From positions 1-6,137 of the forward strand of contig CAZEJK010000297.1 of NCBI GenBank assembly GCA_964512045.1: 6,137 nt of DNA, read 5' to 3'. This DNA is from CAZEJK01 sp964512045 (GTDB taxonomy: Bacteria > Acidobacteriota > Thermoanaerobaculia > Thermoanaerobaculales > Sulfomarinibacteraceae). Positions 1 through 5,998 of the stretch are shown piece after piece. Made by a program: the position numbers and the translations under genes. The stretch's first letter is position 1. The number at the start of each line of letters is the position of its first letter. Under the pieces are notes generated by a model. That model was given only the letters and a program-made list of their open reading frames with translations, had not been told where the DNA came from and searched no databases.

Positions 1-18
1 CAGCTCTCGACTGGTCAT
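1..18 (-). CDS. Start of an unidentified gene, cut by the left window edge
   Basis: An ATG on the minus strand (complement of 16-18) opens a frame reading MTSREL before the window ends. An AGGGA motif (complement of 24-28) lies 5 bases upstream, a normal position for a ribosome binding site. It follows a roughly 200-bp gap after glyA and has the same orientation as every other gene here. Six residues are too few to name a product. It could be the next operon or a continuation of this one. The call rests only on the start codon, the binding site and the orientation. Confidence 0.45.
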
Positions 19-23
19 GCCGA

Positions 24-28
24 TCCCT
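24..28 (-). promoter_or_regulatory. Ribosome binding site for the left-edge gene
   Basis: The minus strand reads CAGGGATCGGCATG. The AGGGA core is 5 bases from the ATG. It is the main support for calling a start codon at 16-18. Confidence 0.4.
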
Positions 29-115
29 GTTTGGCTCCGGCTCGTCCGGGTTATGTATTGGGTATGAGCTCCCCCGCCCGCCCAGTCTCACTCGCAGGAG
101 CAACGACGCCACAGC

Positions 116-145
116 CCGGTCCCGGCCCCGGCAGCCGGATCCCGG
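116..145. repeat. Cluster of five CCGG tetramers
   Basis: CCGG occurs at 116, 122, 128, 135 and 142, with start-to-start spacing of 6, 6, 7 and 7 bases. CCGG is self-complementary, so neighbouring copies can pair as very short stems, for example CCGGCAGCCGG at 128-138. It could be part of a structured 3' end or simply low-complexity GC-rich sequence. No function can be assigned. Confidence 0.35.
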
Positions 146-154
146 ACACCGCTG

Positions 155-177
155 CATGCTTCGGATTCCCGAAGATG
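155..177 (-). terminator. Hairpin downstream of glyA, possible terminator
   Basis: On the minus strand CTTCGG (complement of 169-174) pairs perfectly with CCGAAG (complement of 159-164) around a 4-base loop. The flanking CAT and ATG extend the stem by 3 bp past a single bulged base. It begins about 46 bases after the glyA stop codon, a reasonable place for a terminator or an mRNA 3'-end stabiliser. No U-tract follows on either strand, so it is not a classical intrinsic terminator. Confidence 0.3.
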
Positions 178-223
178 TGGGATGCTTGAGTCGCCGGCAG
201 ACTCGCTGACAACCTGCGTCCCG

Positions 224-1525
224 TCAGTACAGCGGAAAGCGCGCCGCCATCGCGTGGACGGCTTCCTTGACGGCGTTCACCTCGGCGTTGAAACGCTCCA
301 TCTGGACCGGGTCGTCCTTGACCTCGTTGGCCCGGAGCACGCGATCGATCAGCTGGGCGATCTCGCGCATCTCGTCCGGTCCCATTCCGCGTGACGTGAT
401 CGCCGGCGTCCCGATCCGCAGCCCGGAGGTGATGTACGGCTTGCGAGTATCGAACGGTACGGTGTTCTTGTTGACCGTGATGTCGGCCAGGCCCAGCCAC
501 CGCTCGGCCTTCTTGCCCGAGATGAAGTCCGCGCCGAGATCCACCAAGAACAGATGGTTGTCGGTGCCCCCGGAGACCAGCCGCCAGCCGAGATCCGCCA
601 TCGCGGACGCCAGTGCGGCCGCATTGTCGACGACCCGCTGCTGATACGCGTGCCACTCCGGCCGCAACGCCTCCGCAAAGGCGACCGCCTTGGCGGCGAT
701 GACGTGCATCAGCGGACCGCCCTGCACCCCGGGGAACACCGCCTTGTCGATCGCCTCGGCCCACTCCTCGGTGGTCAACACGATACCGCCGCGCGGACCG
801 CGCAACGTCTTGTGGGTGGTCGAGGTCACGAACTGGCAGTGCGGCACCGGTGACGGGTGCAGCTTCGCGGCCACGAGACCCGCGATGTGCGCGATATCCG
901 CCATCAGCAGCGCGCCCGCCTCGTCCGCGATGGCCCGCAAACGCGCGAAGTCGATCGTTCGCGGGTACGCGGAGGCGCCACAGACGATCAGCTTCGGCCG
1001 ATGCTCGAGCGCCAGCTCAGCGAGCCGTTCGTAATCGATGGTCTCGGTGTCCTTGCGCACGCCGTACGACACCACGTTGAACTCCTTGCCCGAGTAGTTC
1101 AGCGGATGCCCGTGGGTCAGATGGCCACCGTGGTACAGATCCATCCCGAGGAGGGTGTCTCCAGGCTGCATGACGGCGAGGTACACCGCCATGTTTGCCT
1201 GCGCCCCAGAGTGCGGCTGCACGTTGGCGTGCTCGGCGTCAAACAGCTTCTTCACGCGCTCCCGCGCCAGCTCCTCGGCGGTGTCCACATGCACACAGCC
1301 TCCGTAGTAGCGCCGGCCCGGGTACCCCTCTGCGTACTTGTTGGTCATCACCGAGCCCATGGCGGCCAGCACGGCCGGCGACACGAAGTTCTCGGACGCG
1401 ATCAGCTCCAACCCCTCCTGTTGGCGTATCCGCTCGGCTGCAAGTGCAGCCGCAATCTCGGGGTCGGCGTCGTGCACCAGGCGGTGGTGCGTGTCGAAGA
1501 GCTGCGCAGTCAGCGACTCGGTCAT
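224..1525 (-). CDS. glyA: Serine hydroxymethyltransferase
   Basis: This PLP-dependent cytosolic enzyme converts serine and tetrahydrofolate to glycine and 5,10-methylene-tetrahydrofolate, the main one-carbon source for purines, thymidylate and methionine. The 433-aa product has the usual family length. Visible landmarks are LIASENF (41-47), RRYYGG (71-76), HLTHG (135-139), the cofactor-binding MADIAHIAGLVA (208-219, with D210 and H213), the Schiff-base lysine K239 in TTHKTLRGPRGG, and SGLRIGTPA (367-375), whose R370 should hold the substrate carboxylate. An in-frame GTG 11 codons upstream (1558) was rejected because the ATG at 1525 has a strong GGGAGGA ribosome binding site and gives the usual N-terminus. 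It lies 44 bp after rpiB and appears to be the last gene of the unit. All expected catalytic residues are present. Confidence 0.97.
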   Translation of the reverse strand: MTESLTAQLFDTHHRLVHDADPEIAAALAAERIRQQEGLELIASENFVSPAVLAAMGSVMTNKYAEGYPGRRYYGGCVHVDTAEELARERVKKLFDAEHANVQPHSGAQANMAVYLAVMQPGDTLLGMDLYHGGHLTHGHPLNYSGKEFNVVSYGVRKDTETIDYERLAELALEHRPKLIVCGASAYPRTIDFARLRAIADEAGALLMADIAHIAGLVAAKLHPSPVPHCQFVTSTTHKTLRGPRGGIVLTTEEWAEAIDKAVFPGVQGGPLMHVIAAKAVAFAEALRPEWHAYQQRVVDNAAALASAMADLGWRLVSGGTDNHLFLVDLGADFISGKKAERWLGLADITVNKNTVPFDTRKPYITSGLRIGTPAITSRGMGPDEMREIAQLIDRVLRANEVKDDPVQMERFNAEVNAVKEAVHAMAARFPLY

Positions 1526-1528
1526 ACT

Positions 1529-1537
1529 TCCTCCCTC
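1529..1537 (-). promoter_or_regulatory. Strong ribosome binding site of glyA
   Basis: The minus strand reads GAGGGAGGAAGTATG. The GGAGG core sits 4 bases, and the alternative GAGGG 7 bases, before the ATG at 1525. It is the best ribosome binding site in the window and decides the glyA start over the upstream in-frame GTG. It suggests glyA is translated independently of rpiB and at a high rate. Confidence 0.8.
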
Positions 1538-1569
1538 AAGCCGTCGGCTCTCGTCCACAGACGCCGCGG

Positions 1570-2016
1570 CTACCGTTGATCTTCAGAGGCTGGGCCGTCG
1601 ATCAGCTGCACCCTTCTGGCGTGGCGGCCTCCCTCGAAGCGCGTATCCAGAAAGACCCGCACGATCTGCTCGGCCACGCCCCATCCCAGCACCCGCCCGC
1701 CGAGACAGAGGACGTTGGCGTCGTTGTGGCGCCGGGACATCTCGGCAGTGTAGGCATCGTGACAGAGCGCCGCACGCACCCCGGGCACCCGGTTGGCCAC
1801 CATCGACACGCCGATGCCGGTGCCGCAGATCACGATGCCGCGGAGACTCGGATCCGCCGCGATCTCCTCGGCGAGGCGTCGCGCGATCAACGGGTAGTCC
1901 ACCGGATCCGGCGTCTCGATCCCCAGATCGCGGCACGGCATCGAGCTCGACTCCAGAAAGAGCCTGATGTGGTTCTTGAGCTGAAAGCCACCGTGATCCG
2001 AGGCAAGGACAATCAC
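1570..2016 (-). CDS. rpiB: Ribose-5-phosphate isomerase B
   Basis: RpiB interconverts ribulose-5-phosphate and ribose-5-phosphate in the pentose phosphate pathway, feeding nucleotide synthesis. The 148-aa protein matches the usual RpiB/LacAB length. It opens with ASDHGG (5-10), has the phosphate-binding and active-site loop CGTGIGVSMVANR (64-76), and later the conserved SRRHNDANVLCLGGR (94-108). C64 and H97 correspond to the catalytic Cys and His of the E. coli enzyme, so this is the cysteine type rather than the mycobacterial type with Glu. The GTG start overlaps the dgt stop as GTGA, with GGGAG 7 bases upstream. The frame stays open further upstream, but inside dgt and without family similarity. 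RpiB has no sequence relation to the more widespread RpiA. The stop codon is TAG. Confidence 0.95.
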   Translation of the reverse strand: MIVLASDHGGFQLKNHIRLFLESSSMPCRDLGIETPDPVDYPLIARRLAEEIAADPSLRGIVICGTGIGVSMVANRVPGVRAALCHDAYTAEMSRRHNDANVLCLGGRVLGWGVAEQIVRVFLDTRFEGGRHARRVQLIDGPASEDQR

Positions 2017-3362
2017 CGTACGTCTCCCATCCGTTCCTGGCCAGGGCTCGGATGCTCCAGCGCGTGGTACTCCTCGAGCGCGAACCGATCGCTCATCCCC
2101 GCAATATGGTCCGCGATCAGGCGCGCGAAGCCCGGAGAGGTATGGTAGCGAGCGGCCACCTCGTTCGCAACCGACGGCCGCGGCAGGTCCCTCAGGTAGG
2201 GGAAGCCGAGCTCCTCCGTCGCCCTCAGCAGCACGTACGATGGCAGGTTCAACGGGTTGATCCAGAACGCCCTGAACAGACCGCACAGCACGCGCCGGGC
2301 TCGCCAGTCCTGCCGGTTGACCTGCGGATGGTTGATGATGAAGCGATAGATGAACGTCTTCAGCTCGGCAAACAGCGCCGCGATGGGATCTGAGAATGCC
2401 AAGGTCGTGGACGACAGCTCGTCCCGATGTGCCGCAAAGCCCTCACGGGTCGAGATGCTCCGTTCGTCCAGAAAGCGCTCCAGCCGCCCGGCGGACGCCG
2501 TCACCGCATCGGTTACGAAGAGATGGATGATCCCCCGAATCAGCATGTTCTGACGACGGTAGTGGCTTCGCTGACCAGTGTACGACGAGCCCATCCGCTC
2601 GATGATCCGCCGCGCCACACCGAGCTCCTGGACAGCCTCCAGCTCCACCGAACCGGCGCGCAAACCGTCCTCCAGGTCGTGGGCCTGCTGTGCGATCTCG
2701 TCCGCAAGGGCGACCAGCTGCCCCTCCAGATGCGCCGGATGCTCCAGCCGCAACCCACCGACGTCCGGAAGCGGAAAGTCGAGCTCCTTCCGCCACCCAG
2801 TGTGCTTCAAAATCCCCTCGCGCACCTGATCCGTGAGGTTCAGTCCAGGGCGCGCGTAGCGCCGCTCGAGGAGGTCCACGACCCGCACCGACTGGAAGTT
2901 GTGCTTGAACGTCCCCACCTGTCGTGCCACCGACTCTGGCAGGGCCACCTCGCGATCTCCCGCGAGGATCTCCTGCAAAACCGCCTCACCAGTGTGCCCG
3001 AACGCAGTGTGCCCGAGGTCGTGACCGAGCGCGATTGCCTCCACCAGATCCTCGTTCAGCGCCAGGGCGCGCGCGATTGTGCGCGCCAGCTGTGCCACCT
3101 CCAGCGTGTGGGTCAGCCGCGTGCGTGGGTGGTCTCCCAGATGGGGCACGAAGACCTGCGTCTTGTGCTTGAGGCGACGAAACGCCCTCGAGTGCAGAAT
3201 CCGGTCGCGATCCCGTTGAAAGGCAAGACGGTAGTCGAACGATCGACCCTCATCCTCAAGGCGGTGCCGACGGCGCGCAGCGCTCGAAAGGGTCGCGTAC
3301 ACCGCCAGCGCTTGCTCCTCTCGCTCTTCGAGGGCAGCACGATCGAGCAGAAACCGATCCAT
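2013..3362 (-). CDS. dgt: dNTP triphosphohydrolase (dGTPase-like HD-domain protein)
   Basis: This family hydrolyses dNTPs to the deoxynucleoside and inorganic triphosphate, adjusting the dNTP pool. The 449-aa product carries FQRDRDRILHSRAFRRLKHK (48-67), the HD signature in order H85 (LTHTLEVA), H114-D115 (GHDLGH) and D221 (LADEIAQQAHDLEDGL) as likely metal ligands, plus KHNFQSVRVVD (153-163). It is closer in layout to the broad-specificity dNTPases than to E. coli Dgt, so strict dGTP specificity should not be assumed. The ATG at 3362 keeps the conserved LEEREE segment near the N-terminus. No ATG, GTG or TTG lies in frame between it and the kinase stop. It lacks a ribosome binding site at normal distance; the nearest purine run (AGGGGG) is over 20 bases upstream. 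It is in the same frame as the preceding kinase and overlaps rpiB by 4 bases. Confidence 0.93.
   Translation of the reverse strand: MDRFLLDRAALEEREEQALAVYATLSSAARRRHRLEDEGRSFDYRLAFQRDRDRILHSRAFRRLKHKTQVFVPHLGDHPRTRLTHTLEVAQLARTIARALALNEDLVEAIALGHDLGHTAFGHTGEAVLQEILAGDREVALPESVARQVGTFKHNFQSVRVVDLLERRYARPGLNLTDQVREGILKHTGWRKELDFPLPDVGGLRLEHPAHLEGQLVALADEIAQQAHDLEDGLRAGSVELEAVQELGVARRIIERMGSSYTGQRSHYRRQNMLIRGIIHLFVTDAVTASAGRLERFLDERSISTREGFAAHRDELSSTTLAFSDPIAALFAELKTFIYRFIINHPQVNRQDWRARRVLCGLFRAFWINPLNLPSYVLLRATEELGFPYLRDLPRPSVANEVAARYHTSPGFARLIADHIAGMSDRFALEEYHALEHPSPGQERMGDVR
2024..2028 (-). promoter_or_regulatory. Ribosome binding site of rpiB inside the end of dgt
   Basis: GGGAG lies 7 bases before the GTG at 2016, within the last codons of dgt. 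It supports the GTG start that overlaps the dgt stop codon and suggests translational coupling from dgt to rpiB. Confidence 0.65.
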
Positions 3363-3404
3363 GCTGCGACGGTAGCGCGATGTGCCCCCTGGAGCAAGCT
3401 GGTC

Positions 3405-4349
3405 CTACCTCGAAATGGCTCGGTCGCCGCAACGAACGCGAGCCGCCCGTTCACCGCGAGGCAGCCGAACGAGCAGCGACCGCGGGTCCACCGTAACGCT
3501 CACCGGCAGCTCGCCAGCGACGTCCCCATCGATCTGGTACGGCACCCGCACGCCGTCGGGCGCACGCATCGTCACCGATTCCCCTCGCCAGCGCACGACA
3601 TCATGCCGCTCCACGTGGCGTCCCCCGGGGATCGAGGCTGCAAACGCAAGTGCCGGACACCTACCAGCACTGCGCTGCGCCACCACCTCCACGTCACCCC
3701 GAAACGGATCTGCGCCCGGCGTCGCAGCGAACGGACCGGCATAACAACGGGACTTGCCGACAATCGACCATCCACACGTATACGTGCTGTCACCAACCGA
3801 CAGCGAGAACGATGGCATGCGCGATCGAGCCAGCTCCATGATCGCCTGCAACGCGACCCCGACCCGTCCTCCGAGCCGTTTCAGGCTCGGCAGCAGGCGA
3901 TCGAGGATGATCGCATCAGGACCCGCCGAGAGCATCAGGAGGATGATCTGACCGGTTCCCGTTCGAGCGGCACGCATCGGTCGGTTCACGCCTGCGAGCA
4001 GCGCATCCAGGGCGTCGGCGGCCGGCCTCGGTACCGACAGCTCGTAGGCGAGAACCGAGGTCGTACCACCGGGCAGCACCCCGAGCGCCGTCGTACTCCC
4101 GATCAGCCCCTGTGCCACCTCGTTGTAGGTCCCGTCGCCGCCGAACGCCAGCACCAGGTCGACGTTCAGGCGAACGGCTTCCCGCGCAAGCTCGGCGGCA
4201 TGTCCGGGCGCCCTGGTGGGCCACCACACCAAGGTGGCTCCGTGCGCCGCCGCAAGCCCATCCAGCGCCCCGCGACGGCTCGCATCCCGGCTGTGTCCCG
4301 CCACCGGGTTGAAGACTACCGGCGTGACCCTGGTCATCGCTTCGGCCAT
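3405..4349 (-). CDS. Diacylglycerol/lipid kinase family protein
   Basis: The 314-aa product belongs to the DAGK catalytic-domain family (DgkB, YegS, BmrU and sphingosine kinase relatives), which transfer ATP phosphate to lipid hydroxyls such as diacylglycerol. Seen in order are VVFNPVAGHS (11-20), the nucleotide-binding GGDGTYNEV (70-78), LGVLPGGTTSVLAYEL (89-104) and a C-terminal YQIDGD (271-276) matching the usual QIDGE strand. The family normally has Asn after GGTT/GGTA; here it is Ser98. The lipid substrate cannot be told from sequence, and no membrane segment is evident. The start is uncertain: ATG 4349 is preferred, ATG 4337 is 4 codons shorter and begins just before the first strand, and an in-frame GTG at 4391 would overlap ruvB. 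None has a good ribosome binding site. With ATG 4349 the gap to ruvB is 16 bp, suggesting coupling. Confidence 0.88.
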   Translation of the reverse strand: MAEAMTRVTPVVFNPVAGHSRDASRRGALDGLAAAHGATLVWWPTRAPGHAAELAREAVRLNVDLVLAFGGDGTYNEVAQGLIGSTTALGVLPGGTTSVLAYELSVPRPAADALDALLAGVNRPMRAARTGTGQIILLMLSAGPDAIILDRLLPSLKRLGGRVGVALQAIMELARSRMPSFSLSVGDSTYTCGWSIVGKSRCYAGPFAATPGADPFRGDVEVVAQRSAGRCPALAFAASIPGGRHVERHDVVRWRGESVTMRAPDGVRVPYQIDGDVAGELPVSVTVDPRSLLVRLPRGERAARVRCGDRAISR

Positions 4350-4365
4350 CGCACCAGCTGCTCGA

Positions 4366-5421
4366 TCATCGGTCTGCCGACGGATCCGCACCCGCCCCTT
4401 CTGCGAACAGGGACCCGTACCGTCCTTTCGGCCCGCTCAGGCCGAGATGCTCGTACGCCCGACGGGTGGCAACCCTCCCGCGTGGCGTCCGCTGGAGGAA
4501 ACCGATCTGCAGAAGGTACGGCTCCTGCAGATCCTCCAACGTTCCCCGGTCCTCGCCGAGCGATGCCGCCACCGCCTTGACCCCGACCGGCCCGCCGTCG
4601 TAGATGTCGATGATCGTCGCAAGAAACCTGCGATCCAGATCATCGAGCCCGAAGGCGTCCACCTCCATCTGCTCCAGGCCCCAACGGGTTGCCTCGAGAT
4701 GGACATGCTCCGAGCCGAGGTGGTGCGCAAAGTCGCGCACTCGCCGGAGCAACCGGTTGGCGATCCGCGGCGTCCCCCGGGACCTGCGTGCGATCTCGTC
4801 CGCCGCGTCATCGTCCACTGCGATCCTCAGGATCCGGGACGACCGGCGGACGATCGTTGCCAGCTCCTCCGGCGGGTAGAAGTCGAGGCGGTGTGCGATT
4901 CCGAACCGGTCTCGCAACGGTGCGGTGATCAGCCCCGCCCGGGTCGTGGCGCCCACCAGCGTGAACGGCGGCAGCGGCAGGCGGACGCTGCGCGCCGCCG
5001 GACCCTCGCCGATCACCAGATCCAGCTGGAAGTCCTCCATCGCCGGGTAGAGGATCTCCTCGACGGAGGGGGACAGGCGATGGATCTCGTCGATGAACAG
5101 CACATCGCCTTCCCCGAGATTGGTGAGCATCGCCGCGAGGTCTCCCGCACGCTCGAGCACCGGTCCCGAGCTTGTATGCAGCTCGGCTCCCATCTCCGCC
5201 GTCACAATGTGCGCAAGGGTTGTCTTGCCAAGGCCGGGGGGCCCGAACAGCAACACGTGGTCCAGGGCCTCACCGCGGTCACGCGCCGCATTGATGTACA
5301 CGCCGAGGTTCGCCGTCAACCGCCGCTGCCCCACGTAGTCGGCCAGGGCGCGCGGGCGCAGGCTCTCCTCGTGCGATCGCTCGCCCGGCAGGAGAGACGG
5401 CTGCAGACTCTCGTTGCTCAT
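4366..5421 (-). CDS. ruvB: Holliday junction branch migration ATPase RuvB
   Basis: RuvB forms hexameric AAA+ rings that flank a RuvA-bound Holliday junction and pump DNA to drive branch migration. The 351-aa protein has the full family architecture: LRPRALADYVGQ (21-32), Walker A GPPGLGKTT (60-68), Walker B LFIDEIH (108-114, D111 and E112), sensor 1 GATTR (157-161), the LRDRFG segment (169-174) that carries the arginine finger, sensor 2 GTPRIANRL (216-224), and a C-terminal winged helix with EPYLLQIGFLQRTPRGR (300-316). The ATG at 5421 overlaps the ruvA stop as ATGA. There is no clear ribosome binding site of its own, so translation is probably coupled to ruvA. All catalytic motifs are intact. 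The last 15 or so residues (GAGADPSADR) are a non-conserved tail. Confidence 0.98.
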   Translation of the reverse strand: MSNESLQPSLLPGERSHEESLRPRALADYVGQRRLTANLGVYINAARDRGEALDHVLLFGPPGLGKTTLAHIVTAEMGAELHTSSGPVLERAGDLAAMLTNLGEGDVLFIDEIHRLSPSVEEILYPAMEDFQLDLVIGEGPAARSVRLPLPPFTLVGATTRAGLITAPLRDRFGIAHRLDFYPPEELATIVRRSSRILRIAVDDDAADEIARRSRGTPRIANRLLRRVRDFAHHLGSEHVHLEATRWGLEQMEVDAFGLDDLDRRFLATIIDIYDGGPVGVKAVAASLGEDRGTLEDLQEPYLLQIGFLQRTPRGRVATRRAYEHLGLSGPKGRYGSLFAEGAGADPSADR

Positions 5422-5990
5422 CGTGTCAGCACCGACAGGGCGCGACGCAACACCTCACCGAGCTCGTCAGAGCCGCCGCTGGTGCGGACACCCTCGACTG
5501 CGCGCTGTGCATCTCTGGCGCTGTAGCCGAGGTTCACCAGTGCGGACACCGCGTCCTCGACCATCGAGCCCCCTGCCTGCGTCCCCAGGGAGGTCTCGAT
5601 CCGACCCTTGAGCTCGAGCACGATCCGTTGGGCAGTCTTCTTGCCGACGCCCGGAGTTCTTTGCAGCCGCTGGAACTCGCCGTCGTTGACGGCGGTCAGA
5701 AGCTCCTCACAGCTCATCGCCGAGAGCACCGCCAATGCGATCCGCGGACCGACCCCTCCAACCGAGATCAGCTGCTGGAACGCGTGCAGCTCGTCGAGGT
5801 TCACAAACCCGTACAGCTCGATCTGGTCCTGGCGCACCATCAGATGGGTCCAGAGTACCACCTCGTCGGCATCGCTGAGCTGCTCGAACGCCCGCAGGGT
5901 TGTCCGTACCAGGTACCCGACGCCCCGGCAGTCGACGATCAGCTCGCCGGGCCGGTGCTCGCAGACCTTTCCCTGCAGCCGTCCGATCAC
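5418..5990 (-). CDS. ruvA: Holliday junction-binding protein RuvA
   Basis: RuvA tetramers bind the Holliday junction, keep it in an open square form and load RuvB. The 190-aa product has the usual three domains: an OB fold beginning MIGRLQG and ending LYGF (about 1-62), two helix-hairpin-helix motifs at LISVGGVGPRIAL (74-86) and LQRTPGVGKKTAQRI (109-123), and a C-terminal RuvB-binding domain (about 143-190, EDAVSALVNLGYSARDAQRAV). The GTG start at 5990 gives the canonical N-terminus and has GAGG 4 bases upstream. The acidic-pin loop reads VRQDQ where E. coli has VREDA, so one of the two acidic pin residues is Gln (Q54) while D55 is kept. ruvB follows with a 4-base overlap. No LexA-type operator can be assessed because the promoter is outside the window. 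Confidence 0.97.
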   Translation of the reverse strand: MIGRLQGKVCEHRPGELIVDCRGVGYLVRTTLRAFEQLSDADEVVLWTHLMVRQDQIELYGFVNLDELHAFQQLISVGGVGPRIALAVLSAMSCEELLTAVNDGEFQRLQRTPGVGKKTAQRIVLELKGRIETSLGTQAGGSMVEDAVSALVNLGYSARDAQRAVEGVRTSGGSDELGEVLRRALSVLTR

Positions 5991-5994
5991 GGGA

Positions 5995-5998
5995 CCTC
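5995..5998 (-). promoter_or_regulatory. Ribosome binding site of ruvA overlapping the upstream stop codon
   Basis: The minus strand reads TGAGGTCCCGTG. The TGA stop of the upstream gene supplies the first bases of the GAGG motif, which is 4 bases before the GTG start of ruvA. This supports the GTG start and close coupling to the upstream gene. Confidence 0.55.

Larger units (their letters stand above)
19..223. other. Non-coding region between glyA and the left-edge gene
   Basis: This 205-bp stretch has no convincing coding frame on either strand and no tRNA-like T-loop. It holds a hairpin near glyA (155-177), a run of closely spaced CCGG tetramers (116-145) and an AT-richer patch (51-68) about 30-50 bases before the next ATG. 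On the minus strand that patch contains CATAAC (complement of 50-55), matching 4 of 6 bases of a sigma-70 -10 box. No -35 box is visible at 17 bp upstream, where the sequence is pure G/C, so a promoter here is only a possibility. By position the region most likely separates the glyA unit from the next transcript. Confidence 0.5.

Noticed and set aside
19..223. Possible tRNA, riboswitch or small RNA in the gap after glyA
   Set aside because: No T-loop consensus, cloverleaf or recognised riboswitch core could be found. Only a short hairpin and GC-rich tetramers are visible.
51..764. A minus-strand frame running from glyA into the non-coding region
   Set aside because: It overlaps glyA in another frame, and its Gly/Arg-rich translation has no domain. 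The true frame in this region is glyA, ending at 224.
1526..1558. An upstream GTG start for glyA adding 11 residues
   Set aside because: The extension (MDESRRLEGGS) is translated binding-site sequence. The ATG at 1525 has a strong ribosome binding site and fits the family N-terminus.
1195..2148. A 317-codon plus-strand frame opposite glyA and rpiB
   Set aside because: It lies antisense to conserved genes. The translation is low-complexity Arg/Pro/Ser-rich sequence without family similarity.
2427..4580. A 717-codon open frame on the plus strand opposite dgt and the lipid kinase
   Set aside because: It is antisense to two well-identified genes that happen to share a frame. Its translation is rich in Arg, Pro and His with no recognisable domain, which is typical of antisense frames in GC-rich DNA.
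4216..5526. A 436-codon plus-strand frame opposite ruvB
   Set aside because: It is a shadow of ruvB codon bias, with no domain and composition typical of antisense frames.
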